Source: Bos javanicus (Eukaryota > Chordata > Mammalia > Artiodactyla > Bovidae). From it: 64,000 nt of DNA. Position 1 is the stretch's first letter. The number at the start of each line of letters is the position of its first letter. A program made the translations under genes and the position numbers. This document shows positions 11,671-23,522 of the stretch, in pieces. The stretch spans positions 53,760,878-53,824,877 of the forward strand of contig NC_083878.1 of NCBI RefSeq assembly GCF_032452875.1. The letters are read 5' to 3'. The notes below the pieces were generated by a model. The model made no database searches and had not been told where the DNA came from. It worked only from the letters and a program-made list of their open reading frames with translations.

Positions 11671-11997
11671 CTATATGTCTTCTTTGGAGAAATGTCTATT
11701 TAGTTCTTTGGTCCATTTTTTGATTGGGCCGTTTATTTTTCTGGAATTGAGCTGCGGGAGTTAGTTGTATATTTTTGAGATTAATTGTTTGTCAGTTGCT
11801 TCATTGGCTATTATTTTCTCCCATTCTGAAGGCTGTCTTTTTACCTTGCTTATAGTTTCCTTTGTTGTGCAGAAGCTTTTAATTTTAATTAGGTCCCATT
11901 TGTTTATTTTTGCTCTTATTTCTGATATTCTGGTGGGTCATAGAGGATCCTGCTGTGATGTATGTCAGAGAGTGTTTTGCTTATGTTCTCCTCTGCC

Positions 11998-12436
11998 AAA
12001 GCAATCTTGAGAAAGAAGAACAGAGCTGGAGTAATCAACCTGCCTGACTTCAGGCTCTACTACAAAGTCATAGTCATCAAGACAGTATAGCATTGGCACA
12101 AAGACAGAAATATAGATCAATGGAACAAAATACAAAGCCCAGAGAGAAATCCATGCACCTGTGAACACCTTATCTTTGACAAAGGAGGCAAAAATATACA
12201 ATGGATTAAAGACAATCTCTTTAACAAGTGGTGCTGGGAAAACTGGTCAACCACTTGTAAAAGAATGAAACTACAACACTTTCTAACACCATACACAAAA
12301 ATAAACTCAAAATGAATTAAAGATCTAAACATAAGACCAGAAACTATAAAACTCCTAGAGGAGAACATAGGCAAAACACTCTCTGACATAAATCACAGCA
12401 GGATCCCCTATGACCCACCTCCCAGAATATTGGAAA
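11998..12436 (+). mobile_element. Inverted 5' segment of the compound L1
   Basis: Sense-strand ORF2 sequence (for example GTGGTGCTGGGAAAACTGGT). Its last ~82 bases (12356-12437) repeat, in inverted orientation, the last ~79 bases of the antisense segment (11917-11995), so the twin-priming joint carries a short inverted duplication. Confidence 0.85.
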
Positions 12437-12447
12437 TAATTTATCTT
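12437..12447. repeat. Target-site duplication, right copy
   Basis: TAATTTATCTT, identical to 10204-10214. Confidence 0.8.
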
Positions 12448-12499
12448 ATTTCTGAGTCTTATCTTGAATTGACTCCCAGAGAGTATGCCTTGTATATTG

Positions 12500-12665
12500 T
12501 TGTTGTTCAGTCACTAAGTCATAGTCAACTCTTTGTTGGATATGACTTAGTGACTGCAGGATGCCAGACTCCTCTGTCCTCCACTGGCTCCTGGAGTTTG
12601 CTCACATTCATGTCCAGTGAATCAGTGACAGCATCAGGGCATGTATCTCATCCTCTGCCTTTATA
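12500..12665 (-). mobile_element. Old BovB 3'-end fragment
   Basis: Diverged minus-strand BovB 3' terminus beginning TTGTTGTTCAGTCACTAAGT and continuing to CATCCTCTGCC. The match fades after ~165 bases. Confidence 0.82.
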
Positions 12666-14789
12666 CCTACTGATTATGTGGTCACTCCTCTATTTCCCTG
12701 GTTTGCAGGTCCTCCTGGTACTTTGTTCATTTTTTTTTCCCCTGAGTCTTTGGTTTCTACTTTGCCCAATTGTGTTCTTCTTGTCCAGGTTCCTCAGATA
12801 GTCTCCATGTATGACATTTGTGTTATTACTGACTGGTTTGGGTATTGTTGAGGCAAGATATCAGACAGCTGTCATGAAATTCCTTTAATGTGACATTCTT
12901 GAGCCTACAGAGCTCCAGGCACAGAAGCCTGCACTTTTACTTTGTATTTTGCTCCATGCACTAATCTCTAGAATAAACTATGACATGTATAATTATTCAA
13001 TAAAAATTCCAGACACTGTGTGACTTAGAGAGTATGTGTCTTTGTTGAGGCTTTTGAAAGATAAATTCAGAACAAGAAAAATGTGTGACTCACTATTTAT
13101 TCCATGTTTTCTTTTTGCTCTGAATTATGTTAGGCATTGTAATTATTCCATTTGATAATATCCACATCATATTCTTATCTTTTTAATATACTGTATTTTA
13201 TATCTCACCCTAAATAGTATCAGATATGTTTATATTTGGTATTCTTAAAATTTCACAGTGGTCTTTGAACCAAAGATGTATTGGTTTAACAGTGAAGGGC
13301 TGTGGGGAAATGTCATATTTGGATTTCTTGCATTTTTATGAATAGAAAGGGCACCCATTATTTCAAGATAATTCATGATTGTCTTGTGCTTTAACGGAGT
13401 GAAGGTAACTGTGAACCTGATTGTTGTAAAGATAGACTATACTTTGAGCTAACTGTGATTACCCAGGCTCAGAACACATCACAGTGTGGTTACATTTGAA
13501 TGCCTAGCACTAGAACACTCCACTGCAGATCAAAGTCATAGGGTCTAAATTTTTAAATCAACTTGCTAAGTATGCAGCCTAATGAACTCTGTTGTTTCAT
13601 TCCTATAAATATTTTACTACTCCTTCACTGTGACCATATTCTGTTCTTTCTTGATTTATTAATTTCTATCTATTCTAATTTCTTTCACCAAAGACCTTAA
13701 TTGACTGCCATGCCACTTTGGGAAAAACATGTACTCACCTCTCCAAAAATTCTGCTTCCTAATACTGATTTTATCATGATGATATTGTGTTTAGGACAAT
13801 ATATATTTAAATCGCATGTATATATATTTAAATTAGCATGCGTATGTGATTTATTTGTAGAAACACTGTCATCATAAAATCTTGCTAAGTTTGTTTTACC
13901 TTTGCAGATGTATTTTTAACTCATTTATATAATGTGAGTGTTTTGAATTTCCTCATGTTTGTTATTTTTTCCTGTTTCACCTTATTATGCAATAAATTAA
14001 TGCTAAAATGGAGAAGAAAAAGGAAAGAGCTTGTCTGGAAGAAGGTAAACAATAAAGCTTATTTAGGCAATTTTTGCCCCTGCCAGTATATAAGAAAGAT
14101 TTGTGCTTCTACTTAAAGGATTTCTACTCCATATCGCTTTCTCCTGTAACCATTTTGGTCTTTATTCATCATTTCCTTAAAGTATGCTCCCCCTTGCTAC
14201 CTGCTGTCATTTTGGAACTTTGATTACAAAGATGATATTTCTGTTTACTCTTATAGCTAGTTAGCCAACAAAAAATGATGTTGAAGAAATAAATATTTAA
14301 CTAAATTTTGAATTATAAAAAGAAATTAACCTGTTAAATCAACTCAAAAGTTATCTATTGAGTAGTTACTTCATTCCTAACTCTAGGCTGAGTACTCTAT
14401 GAAATACCAAAAATACACCAGAGAAAACCTCCTGCTTCAAAATAGTTTACATATTTATGAAAGCATGGCATACAATGAAGTGTAAAGAATAACATAAAAC
14501 TGTTTAACAAATCACCAAATGCTTATATTTTCTTCCATGGAAAAATCAAATTCAATGAATAATATTTTATTAAACCTAAGTTATGATCACATATAAGAGA
14601 CATAACAATTTTACATACATTAAATATGAAAAGTGTGCATGTTGGAATTAATGAAATATTATGTATTAGTATTTGTGTTGTAACATTTCTCAATATGTCT
14701 TTTTCAGTATATTAAAGCATCAATTTAGCACATGGTCTTAAAGTTCAACTTGCATATTAATGGCTCTAAAGTACTACACATTGATATCT
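12666..14789. other. Unique AT-rich DNA, no gene
   Basis: About 2.1 kb with no convincing gene. It holds a T-run near 12729 and a TATATTTAAAT-type AT tract at 13800-13850. A 29-bp motif at 14533-14561 recurs at 16189-16217. The 14340-14500 part may be a very old interspersed repeat, but I cannot name it. Confidence 0.55.
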
Positions 14790-15335
14790 TTTTTCCTGCC
14801 TCCTTCTCATATATGATCTATGCAATCACAATCGCTCAGCCTTCAATTACATCCCAATGTCATCACATTTTCCAGCTTCTAACACTGTTGCACTGACAAA
14901 ACAACCCCCATCATCCCTAGGATACAGCAATGATACTCAAATTGTTCTGAGTTTTCAGACATGCTAACCTAAAATCTATTTACAAAGAAACAGCAAAAGT
15001 GACTGTCTCAAAACATGAAGTCATGTTGCTTCCCTCGCTCAAAACCTGAAAGCATTCTCATTGTTCATAATAAACCCCAAACTGTTTACCACAATCCAGT
15101 CTACAGGAGCAATACAATGTATAGTGTCAATAATGATAGTCATATTAATTTTATAAACAGTATAAACTATCTCCTTCTCTGACTTTCTCTGATGCCTCTC
15201 TTCACCTCACTTTTTATTACACAACTACACCGAGATGCTCGTTGTTCCTTGAATATCCTGACCTCCTATGGCTCTGACATCTTTACAGTCTTACAACTGC
15301 TGTTCTTTCTGTCTAGAGACATCTGTCAATAAGGC

Positions 15336-15560
15336 AGTGCGGTGGTTAAGAATATGGATAGTGAAGTCTGATGTCCTGGCTAACGCCCTAGCTTTCACAC
15401 TTACTTGCTAGGTGCATGACCATGGGAAAACAGTCAGCTCACCCCTGACACTCACAGTATATCTGAAAAAGGAGGATACTCTTTGCACCTACTTCTGAAA
15501 GTTGTGATAAAGATTAAATGATTTATTTGTGTAAGGTGCTTAGAAAGTACAAAAACTAGC
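15336..15560 (+). mobile_element. MIR SINE
   Basis: Mammal-wide tRNA-derived SINE, sense. It has the core region (TTACTTGCTAGGTGCATGACC), then the GATAAAGATTAAATGA tail region shared with L2, which supplied its retrotransposition. It is inserted in an L2. Confidence 0.82.
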
Positions 15561-15640
15561 TATATAAATTAGTCATGTTTATCTTGTTAATTGCTAGATC
15601 TCTTCTTAAGTATCACTTCTGTAAATTACTATCTTTACTT

Positions 15641-15768
15641 GAGTATGCTCAGTCCCTCAATCGTATCCAACTCTTTGCAACCCCATGGACTGTAACCCAC
15701 CAGTCTCCTTTGTCCATGGGATTTTCTTGGCAAGAATACTGGAGTGGATTGCAATTTCCCTCTCCATA
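15641..15768 (-). mobile_element. Bov-tA SINE, head missing
   Basis: Minus-strand Bov-tA with tail and core (GGCAAGAATACTGGAGTGGA) but without the tRNA-like head. It is inserted into the L2. Confidence 0.92.
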
Positions 15769-16025
15769 TTATCTGTATATCTTCTATAAAATAGAGACCT
15801 CTACTTCTTCCATTTCCTTAGCTTGTTTGAGGTTTTTTTTTTTTTTCCCTTATAGCATTACAAGTAAAAAAATATAATATTTTTTCTTGCTTTCTTATTT
15901 ATTATCGATCTTACCCTTCATAGTAGACACTGCATAAGCACAAAGACTTTATCATCCTTGCTTACTACTTTACCCCTGGTTAATTAAACACTGGCATATA
16001 GTAAGTATATACTGAGCATTTGTGA

Positions 16026-18044
16026 AAAGAAAGAGAGAAGTTGCAAGTTCTAAAATAAAGCTTTAAAAATTTGATGATTTTAGTTTTCTAACCAATATGC
16101 CAACATGCACTGACTTTGTAAGGTGCATAAAGAATCATGAAATCCCATAATCCAGGTAACATTTTTCCTGATCTGATCAAATCTCATTTTCCATGGGAAA
16201 ATCAAATTCAATGAATAGAGCAGGTGAGCCAGTGAAGAATCGATTTGTTTACATGATGTAGTATGAAACATCCTGAAAGTTCCACCTCAACCATGTTACC
16301 TCCAGGCTTAAAACACTCACTGTTGGCTTGAGGCACCATCTCTCAAAATCTCTACAACATCAGAATCTTAAGGCAGTCACGGCTTGTAGTCAGAGCCCAA
16401 GAATGCTTAAGAAGCAGAAACTTAGAAGCTGGGAATTCAAGTACTATAAACATAATACTTGAAATGATTCAGGGATATATAAAATATTATACAAGTGTAG
16501 ATTCCAAAGAAAAACTCGGATTCATCTGGACCTTTCAAATATGCATAGAAAAATCAAACTATTAGTGATGCACCTCAAATAGTGGAATGCTTTAGCACCT
16601 CTCCCTGTGCCTGATAATGTCAAACCTGTACCTACCTGCTTTGATAACAATTTATGGTTTTACTCCAACTTCTTCACAAACAGAATTTTCAAGTATTAAT
16701 TCATTAGAAAAGAAAAACAAAAAAGATAACCACTTAGTATGGAATTCTGCATTACACATTCTGTTCATGTTCCCTGACATCACTTGCTATGCTGGACATG
16801 TTTCCCTGGACTCTCAACTGTGTATCACAACATACAGAATATTTGGATATTTGGAATTGAATCTCTAGTTTGTCAAATGTAGTTTAGAGCTTGTTTGTGG
16901 GGGTTTCATTTCAGAAGTATAATTAGAGGTGGTTCTGGAAAATAAAATAAGCCACAGCCAAAGACAAGACTGACCGGTGACTAAGCACCGTTGCTATTTA
17001 CCTATGGACCTGTCTGGTGTTTTAGATGCTATCCTAAACATGTATGTTTATTTTTATTGTTAATGTGCTCTTAATTAAAATGATTTTCTCATCTTGTAAT
17101 TACTTGTTTGGGTAGCATACTATTTTCTCAAGAAATGGGAAGTATTGATGTAACCTCACAATTGGAAAGTCCTGTTTCTTTATGACTGGTTAGCCCAGTT
17201 ATTAAGCTAGTAAAGCTAACGTTATCAAGTAACCACAAGAGCTCGCTGAGTTGGTACTGTCATAGGCTGACTCTCTTTCCCTACTCAATTAGAATGAATA
17301 TATTTGGTTGTAACAGGATGAAATGAGAGTGTGTAGATGTACTTGCGCACATTACAGTTCCGTAACTTGGTGTGCAATTTAAAGTAGTTATCAGTGGATA
17401 TAAGATGAGCTTGGACACTATATCATAAGTTATTTTCATTATGGGTTCATAGTTTTAAATAAGTGTGTCAGAAAGTAAAAGTGAGCATCCCAATTCTCCA
17501 GAGCATATGAGATCTCAGAAGATAGATATTCTCCTCTTTCGCTTGAGAATTACTCAGCCCTCAGTGGGGGTTGGGGGGAAACAATAGTTCTCTTGAGTTT
17601 CTAAGAACCTCTTCTTCCGTACTCACCTTGTAAGTTGAGCCCTTAACTAGTGGAGCTATTCCTTAAAAATCAGAGCCAATGAGACCAATACCTGAATTTT
17701 TTATTCTAATGGTGGCTTTTCTCCCACCTGAATATGAGATAATCAGCTTCATCCTATCCTAAAGTCTTATTTGTAATCCTCATCCTAGTCAACTGTCTTT
17801 AAAGCTTCTCACAAAAAAAGATTAAATGAGAGGAGAAGGCATTGTCACTTTCAGTCATAGAATGGGTGAAAGGAAAATGAGAGGTGACCTTAAGCTAATT
17901 AATTATACCATCCAAACATTTTTAAAAAAGTTATCAGCCCAACAAAAATACAAGTGGGAAATAAAATAAGTTGAGACAAATGCCACTGAGTTAGCTTGCA
18001 TCTAACTGTGAAATAAATGGACGAACACTGAGTAGATGGGGGAA
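16026..18044. other. Unique DNA, no gene
   Basis: About 2 kb of mostly single-copy-like AT-rich sequence. It contains the second copy of the 29-bp motif (16189-16217). Reading frames are short (up to 83 codons) with no domain, and no promoter, CpG cluster or splice-flanked frame stands out. Confidence 0.55.
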
Positions 18045-18112
18045 ATTTACCTGAATCATTGTAAATCAACTATACTTTTAAAAAAAAGCAAACCTAAAAA
18101 TAGAGCTACCAT

Positions 18113-18320
18113 GTGCTGTGCTTAGTGGCTCAGTCATGTCTGACTGTTATGACCTATGGATTGTAGCTTGCCAGGATCCTCTGTCCATGGAATTCTCCAG
18201 GCAAGAATACTGGAGTAAGTTGTCATGCCCTCCTCCAGGAGATCTTCCCAGTCCAGACATCAACCCATGTCTCCCACATCATAGGGGGATTTTTTACCAT
18301 CTGTATCACCAGGGAAGACC
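18113..18320 (-). mobile_element. Bov-tA SINE with 11-bp target-site duplication
   Basis: Minus-strand Bov-tA flanked by AGAGCTACCAT at 18102-18112 and 18321-18331, which restores the L1 ORF2 reading across the insertion. The ends are defined by the duplication. Confidence 0.94.
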
Positions 18321-18489
18321 AGAGCTACCATATGACCCTACAATCCCACTCCTGGGCATATATCCAGACAAAAACATTATTTGAAAGGGTACATGCACCT
18401 ATCTGTTTATTGAAATATTGTATACAATAGCCAAGACATGGAAGCAATCTAAATACCCATTAACAAAGGAATGGATAAAGAAGATGCAG

Positions 18490-18490
<1 letters not shown>

Positions 18491-18526
<36 letters not shown>
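18491..18526. repeat. (CA)n microsatellite
   Basis: Uninterrupted AC dinucleotide run of about 17 units within L1-derived sequence. A likely polymorphic marker. Confidence 0.95.
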
Positions 18527-18527
<1 letters not shown>

Positions 18528-19327
18528 GGAATATTACTCAGCCATTGAAAAGAATGAAATAAATGCCATTTGCTGCAACATGGATGGACCTAGAGAGTGT
18601 CATACTGAATGAAGTAAGTCAGACAGAGAAGGAGGAATATTGTATGACATCCCTTATATGTGGACTCTAAAAAGAAATGATACAAATTAACTTACTCACA
18701 AAGTGGAAAGAGACACACAGACTTAGAGAATGAACTTAATGACTGCCAGGAGGAAGGGACAGTTAAGGAGTTTGTGATGGATGTGTATACACTGCTATAT
18801 TTAAAATGGATAACCAACAAGGAACCACTGTATGGAACTCTGCTCACTGTTATATGGCAGCCTGGAAGGCGGGGAGGGGAGTTTGAGGGAGAATGGATAC
18901 ATGGATCTGTATGGCTGAGTCCCTTCTTTGTTCACCTGAAACTGTGCCCCAATACAAAATAAAAAGTTTAAAAAAACAAATAAAGCTGTTAACTCAGCAT
19001 CTGAATTATATTTAGATTGTGGTCAAGATTCTTGAACAACCTACAATAAAGATTTTTATAAAGATAGAAAAATAAATAGAGATTATCATATTAAGGGAAG
19101 TAAATCAGACAGAAAGACAAATATTATATGATATTGATTATCTGCAGAGTCATATTGTAAAATAGGATACAAATGAAAATATAAATAGAGGAGAGAGGAC
19201 AGGGACAAATTAAAAATTGGGGATTAATACACTATTATATATAAAATAGGTAATCAGCAAGGGGCTACTGAATAGCCTAGGGACCTATACTCAATTTCTT
19301 GTAATAACCTATAATGGAAGAGAATGT

Positions 19328-19371
19328 AAAAAAAAAAAAAAAAAAGAACATATATATATATATATATATAT
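19328..19371. repeat. A-run followed by (TA)n
   Basis: Eighteen A, then GAACA, then about ten TA units. Simple sequence inside an L1 3' UTR. Confidence 0.9.
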
Positions 19372-19435
19372 GTATAACTGAATCATTTTACTGTACATCT
19401 GAAACTAATACAACACTGTAAAACAGCCATAAGTG

Positions 19436-19549
19436 AGTTAGTGATAGTTGCTCAGTCGTGTCTGACTCTTTGCGACTCCACCGACTGTATCTCTGTCCAT
19501 GGGATTCTCCAGGCAAGAATACTGGAGCGGTTTACCATTTACTTCTCCA
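19436..19549 (-). mobile_element. Bov-tA SINE, head missing
   Basis: Minus-strand Bov-tA tail and core (GTTGCTCAGTCGTGTCTGAC; GGCAAGAATACTGGAGCGG), truncated before the tRNA-like head. Inserted into the L1 tail. Confidence 0.9.
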
Positions 19550-19956
19550 ACTATATTTCAACTATAGTTATAAGTATAAAACAACTATACTTATAAATAT
19601 AAAACAAGTATATTTCAATAAATAATAAATAAAAAGACTAATCATGAGGGGAGAAGAGTACAAATGCAAGATATTAAAATACATTTGAAATTAAGAAATC
19701 ATAAACTTGAGTTTAAAAAAAAGGAAAGAAAGAAAAAGATTCTGGTAATTGCCTAAGATGCTTATATTTGAATTGATTTGATTGGCACTCCTAAAACAGC
19801 ATTGCACAACTGAGACAGATGTAAGCATGACCTCTATTTACTGTAAGCCAATCTTTATGATACAGTTGTGTCTACCCTGTTGCTAAGGGAAGAAAAGATT
19901 GAAATATTAAAAACATTGAATAGGAGACAGAAATAGCTAAAGAAATAGGAGTTCAT

Positions 19957-20914
19957 CAGTTCAGTTTAGTTCAGTCACTCAGTCGTGTCCGACTCTTTGC
20001 GACCCCATGAATCGCAGCACACCAGGCCTCCCTGTCCATCACCAACTCCCGGAGTTCACTGAGACTCACGTCCATCGAGTCTGTGATGCCATCCAGCCAT
20101 CTCATCCTCTGTCATCTCCTTTTCCTCCTGCCCGCAATCCCTCCCAGCATCAGAGTCTTTTCCAATGGGTCAACTCTTCACATGAGATGGCCAAAGTACT
20201 GGAGTTTCAGCTTTAGCATCATTCCTTCCAAAGAAATCGCAGGGCTGATCTCCTTCAGAATGGACTGGTTGGATCTCCTTGCAGTCCAAGGGACTCTCAA
20301 GAGTCTTCTCCAACACCACAGTTCAAAAGCATCAATTCTTTGGTACTCAGCCTTCTTCACAGTCCAACTCTCACGTCCATACATGACCACAGGAAAAACC
20401 ATAGCCTTGACTAGACGAACTTTTGTTGGCAAAGTAATGTCTCTGCTTTTGAATATGCTATCTAGGTTGGTCATAACTTTCCTTCCAAGGAGTAAGCATC
20501 TTTTAATTTCATGGCTGTAGTCACCATCTGTAGTGATTTTGGAGCCCAGAAAAAAAAGTCTGACACTGTTTCCACTGTTTCCCCATCTATTTCCCATGAA
20601 GTGATTGGACCGGATGCCATGATCTTCGTTTTCTGAATGTTGAGCTTTAAGCCAACTTTTTCACTCTCCACTTTCACTTTCATCAAGAGGCTTTTGAGTT
20701 CCTCTTCACTTTCTGCCATAAGGGTGGTGTCATCTGCATATCTGAGGTGATTGATATTTCTCCCAGCAGTCTTGATTCCAGCTTGTGTTTCTTCCAGTCC
20801 AGTGTTTCTCATGATGTGCTCTGCATATAAGTTAAATAAACAGGGTGACAATATCCAGCCTTGACGAACTCCTTTTCCTATTTGGAACCAGTCTGTTGTT
20901 CCATGTCCAGTTCT
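19957..20914 (-). mobile_element. BovB LINE, 3' ~0.95 kb
   Basis: Minus-strand BovB with a CAGTTCAG-type tail at 19957, running from the 3' UTR into the RT palm and truncated at 20914. The catalytic loop is intact here (LRYADDTTLMA in the 20851-20471 frame). Downstream, the 20597-20178 frame continues in another phase, so a frameshift at an A-run near 20552 (AAAAAA) separates them. Confidence 0.95.
20178..20851 (-). pseudogene. BovB RT palm and C-terminal remnant
   Basis: Two overlapping minus-strand frames (20851-20471 with YADD, and 20597-20178 with the VVMYGRESWTVKKAE block) join across a frameshift within an A-homopolymer. There is a stop after YFGHLM where Arg codons are expected, consistent with CGA-to-TGA decay. 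There is no N-terminal endonuclease. Dead copy. Confidence 0.85.
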
Positions 20915-22329
20915 CAGGTGATGGTAAAGTTTTTAAATCATTAACTCAGTATTTTACTTGTCAGTTACAGATATAGATTTGATCTTACTATTTCAATCAA
21001 TGAGAAGAGGACAGTATTACCTGACCACATGGTGATTAAATGAATCCTGGGGTTATTCCTTTATAAGCAGATTTTAGGAATCAAGGAATTAATTGAGGAA
21101 AAACACTAATTAATATTTTATATAGGATCTATGCTTTTGATTGTCAACTTCAAGTTGCTGTTATCACTTTTTTCTCCTGAATCTTTCACCATTTCTTAGT
21201 TATCAGTTGCTTTCTGTTTTTCATTACCCACCCCTATGTCTATTTCTACCTTGACCGAAAAATAAAACTGAGAAATAGAACTGTTGGTTTATGAGGACAA
21301 AAATGTACTTTCTAATTTCATTCTACACTCACCTATACTATCCAGCCACCAGTCTAGCCAACCTTGATAGAATAAACTGAGAGATGAACAAAAACAATAA
21401 ATATCATTTTTGATGTACTGTATAAGGTAAGGTGACAGTAAGTTAACAGAATATCAAAAGAGGGAAAAGGAGAGAAGCTTTGAGAGAAACTGGTACTTCT
21501 CAAGTTAAATAAGGTGAGTCTAGAAATTATCTCTGGTGAGTGGTGGCAAGAAACAGTTAATACTTATATTCTGAGTAAACACCTAATAGAGGGTCCACCC
21601 TTGTCTGAAGTGATAAATAACCTCAATAAAGTATGTGCTTGCATTATCTTTGTCCTGCTTTTCAGTAAGGTTTCCATGGTACCCAGTTTTTCTTGAATTT
21701 CATTCTTATTTTCAGTTTCCCTTTTTCAATTATCCATGGAAACAAATTTCCTCATGTTTCTCTTCTATCTGCTCTCTCTCTCATTTCCTTATGCATATAA
21801 AAAACTGACCTTCCATATGATAGTCTTCAATAACTTCTTTTAATAAAAGTAGACTAAAGAGCTGTAAGTAAACTCAACAATACAAGTGAGTTACAAAACT
21901 GTTTCTTTCTTTCTTACAGACAAACCCAAGGTCAGTCCTGATTCTAATCACAACCTAAGGGTGCATTTTCCTTCATTTTATAATTCTGCTATTCGCAAAA
22001 GTGTTGTTTCTCCTGAGTAAGAAAATAGAGTATGGATGAGGCCACATTCATACCTTTTAAGCTGATAATGAATCAGAAGTTGCAAATATTAAGTCTGCTT
22101 GCATCCCATTGACTAACATTTAGTCAAATATCCCAATCTAAATCTAGTGGAAGTCAAGGAAATAGTGTCTTTTCCTGGTAAGTCAGATTTCCTTCTGCAA
22201 TTCAATTGCTATAGAACAAGGATAGAACAGATGTTATTGGCCAACAAGCAGTCTTTACCACGTTTATTTATGTAAATAATTCTTTTTATATTAATGATTT
22301 CCTAAAACTCACTATGCATATGTAGTAGA
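20915..22329. other. Unique AT-rich DNA, no gene
   Basis: About 1.4 kb without recognisable gene or repeat. Frames are 60 codons or shorter with no domain. Confidence 0.5.
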
Positions 22330-22940
22330 TATCAATGGCTGCGTTAAAAAAGTAACCCCAACTTAGTGGATTAAGACAACACAACTTATTAACATTTCCT
22401 GAGCAGCAGGAATCCAGGACCTGGGTGGTTCTGGTTCAAGGCTTCTCTTGAGGTTGCAGTTGAGTCATTGGCTAGACCTGTAATATCTCTAAAGCTTTTA
22501 CTTATGAGGCATATACTTTTAAGATGCACTGGTACATAGCAATTGGATGGAGTCCTCAACTCCTCACTGCCTGTTGGGTAGAATTCTCAGATCCTCTATA
22601 TACTGCCTCTTCACAGAGCTCACAGAACTGTGTAAGGGTCTTCATAACATGGCCATTCCATTCCTCAGACTAAGAGAAAGAGAGGCAGGATGAATAGGGA
22701 GGGGGAGGAAAGCAGGGAGAAAGGAGGTAAAAGGAGAAGAGGAAGGAGATTGGAGGAGGGGAGGAGGAAGAGACAGAGCCCAAGATGAAAGCTCTATGCT
22801 TTAAACACCTACACTCAAAAAAGACACACCCTCACTTCTGCCACAGTCTATTGGTTGCACAAACAACCTTGTATAGTTGGATACAAGATAACCGAGGAGT
22901 AAAGATTATGGAAAGTAAGAGGTGGCAATATTGGGGGCTA
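22330..22940 (-). mobile_element. MaLR/ERVL-type LTR, antisense (subfamily unsure)
   Basis: The antisense signature of a mammalian MaLR-like LTR 3' end, ACTTAGTGGATTAAGACAAC, lies near 22361. It is followed by the usual order: AACATGGCC near 22650, a purine-rich stretch, then the TTCTGCC...CTATTGG region near 22850. Highly diverged, no coding capacity. Confidence 0.6.
22676..22786 (+). repeat. Purine-rich (GGA/GAA) tract
   Basis: About 110 bases almost free of pyrimidines on the plus strand (for example GGAGGAGGGGAGGAGGAAGA). It lies at the position of the AG-rich segment of the surrounding LTR and is probably an expansion of it. Confidence 0.8.
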
Positions 22941-23522
22941 TATTAAAAGCTTATGACTACATCTCTCAATGCTATGATAGTTATCTTTGCAGTCTAGAAT
23001 AAGAGATTCATGAAATAGAATTCAATATAATATTCAAGCTATATTAATATTACTGGAAGCCAGAAAATTGACATCCAGATATTTTTTTAAGTGGAGAAGA
23101 AACCAGAACACTGAATATACTTATGACATAGATAAGGGAATGAAATCCTAATTCTTCAACAATGCCTTCTATTTCTTGATTCCACTCCTCCATGAAATGC
23201 TAAATGTCATCTTCCTAGTCTTTTTTGGGATCAGTGACTGAGATGTGATTAATGAATTTGTCCTAAGTTCATAATGTGTTCTTTCTCTAGGGAAAAAAAA
23301 AAATAATTGAAGGGGCTATTTTTGAAGAGTTCTTTAAAGACTTAAACCAAATCTTGTACAAATGATAGATCATTATTTTATTGTATTGTACTGTTTTTTG
23401 TCTATTACCTATTCTATTTTGTAGTGGAAGCATACTTTTATACTCCTCATTACAAACCAGTTTGCCTAGGTTAATACTGGCTTTGTCATGTTAGAGGATC
23501 ATGAGTGTTAGTTGCAACATAG

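Larger units (their letters stand above)
10215..12436 (-). mobile_element. Compound L1 insertion: two L1 tails plus 5' inversion
   Basis: Left to right: a first L1 3' end (T-run 10216-10223, antisense to ~10759); a second L1 3' end starting at a 16-T run (10760-10775) and running antisense through ORF2 to ~11997; then ORF2 in sense orientation (11998-12436). The two antisense segments share the same 3' UTR sequence. The only duplication found brackets the whole 2.2 kb, which fits one L1 transcript that read through its own poly-A signal into a downstream truncated L1 (3' transduction) and then inverted its 5' end by twin priming. Two nested events with lost boundaries remain possible. Confidence 0.8.
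14790..16025 (+). mobile_element. L2 LINE 3' region, interrupted twice
   Basis: Ancient mammal-wide L2 in sense orientation. Recognisable blocks are GTCATGTTGCTTCCCTCGCTC, shortened by divergence, near 15021, the AATAAACCCCAAACTG stretch near 15070, and the L2 terminus (CTGGCATATAGTAAGTATA) near 15990. It is split by a MIR (15336-15560) and a Bov-tA (15641-15768), and both insertions are visible as breaks in the L2 order. No coding frame survives. Confidence 0.75.
18095..18975 (+). mobile_element. L1 3' portion, sense, split by Bov-tA
   Basis: The C-terminal part of ORF2 and the 3' UTR of an L1 on the plus strand, ending in AATACAAAATAAAAAGTTTAA. The ORF2 C-terminal phrase for YYSAIEKNEINA lies at ~18536-18570. 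A (CA)n tract (18491-18526) has expanded inside the coding part. A Bov-tA (18113-18320) interrupts it near its left end. Confidence 0.88.
19075..19620 (+). mobile_element. L1 3' UTR fragment, split by Bov-tA
   Basis: Sense L1 3' UTR (phrases such as ATAGCCTAGGGACCTATACTC and AACCTATAATGGAAGAGAAT, shortened by divergence) with an A18 run and a (TA)n tract at 19328-19371. It resumes after the SINE as CAACTATATTTCAATAAATA-like tail sequence. Confidence 0.85.

Noticed and set aside
13934..14116. 60-codon frame with a hydrophobic N-terminus followed by a KWRRKRKE basic patch
   Set aside because: Resembles a membrane segment plus a charged tail by chance. No family, no conserved context, AT-driven composition.
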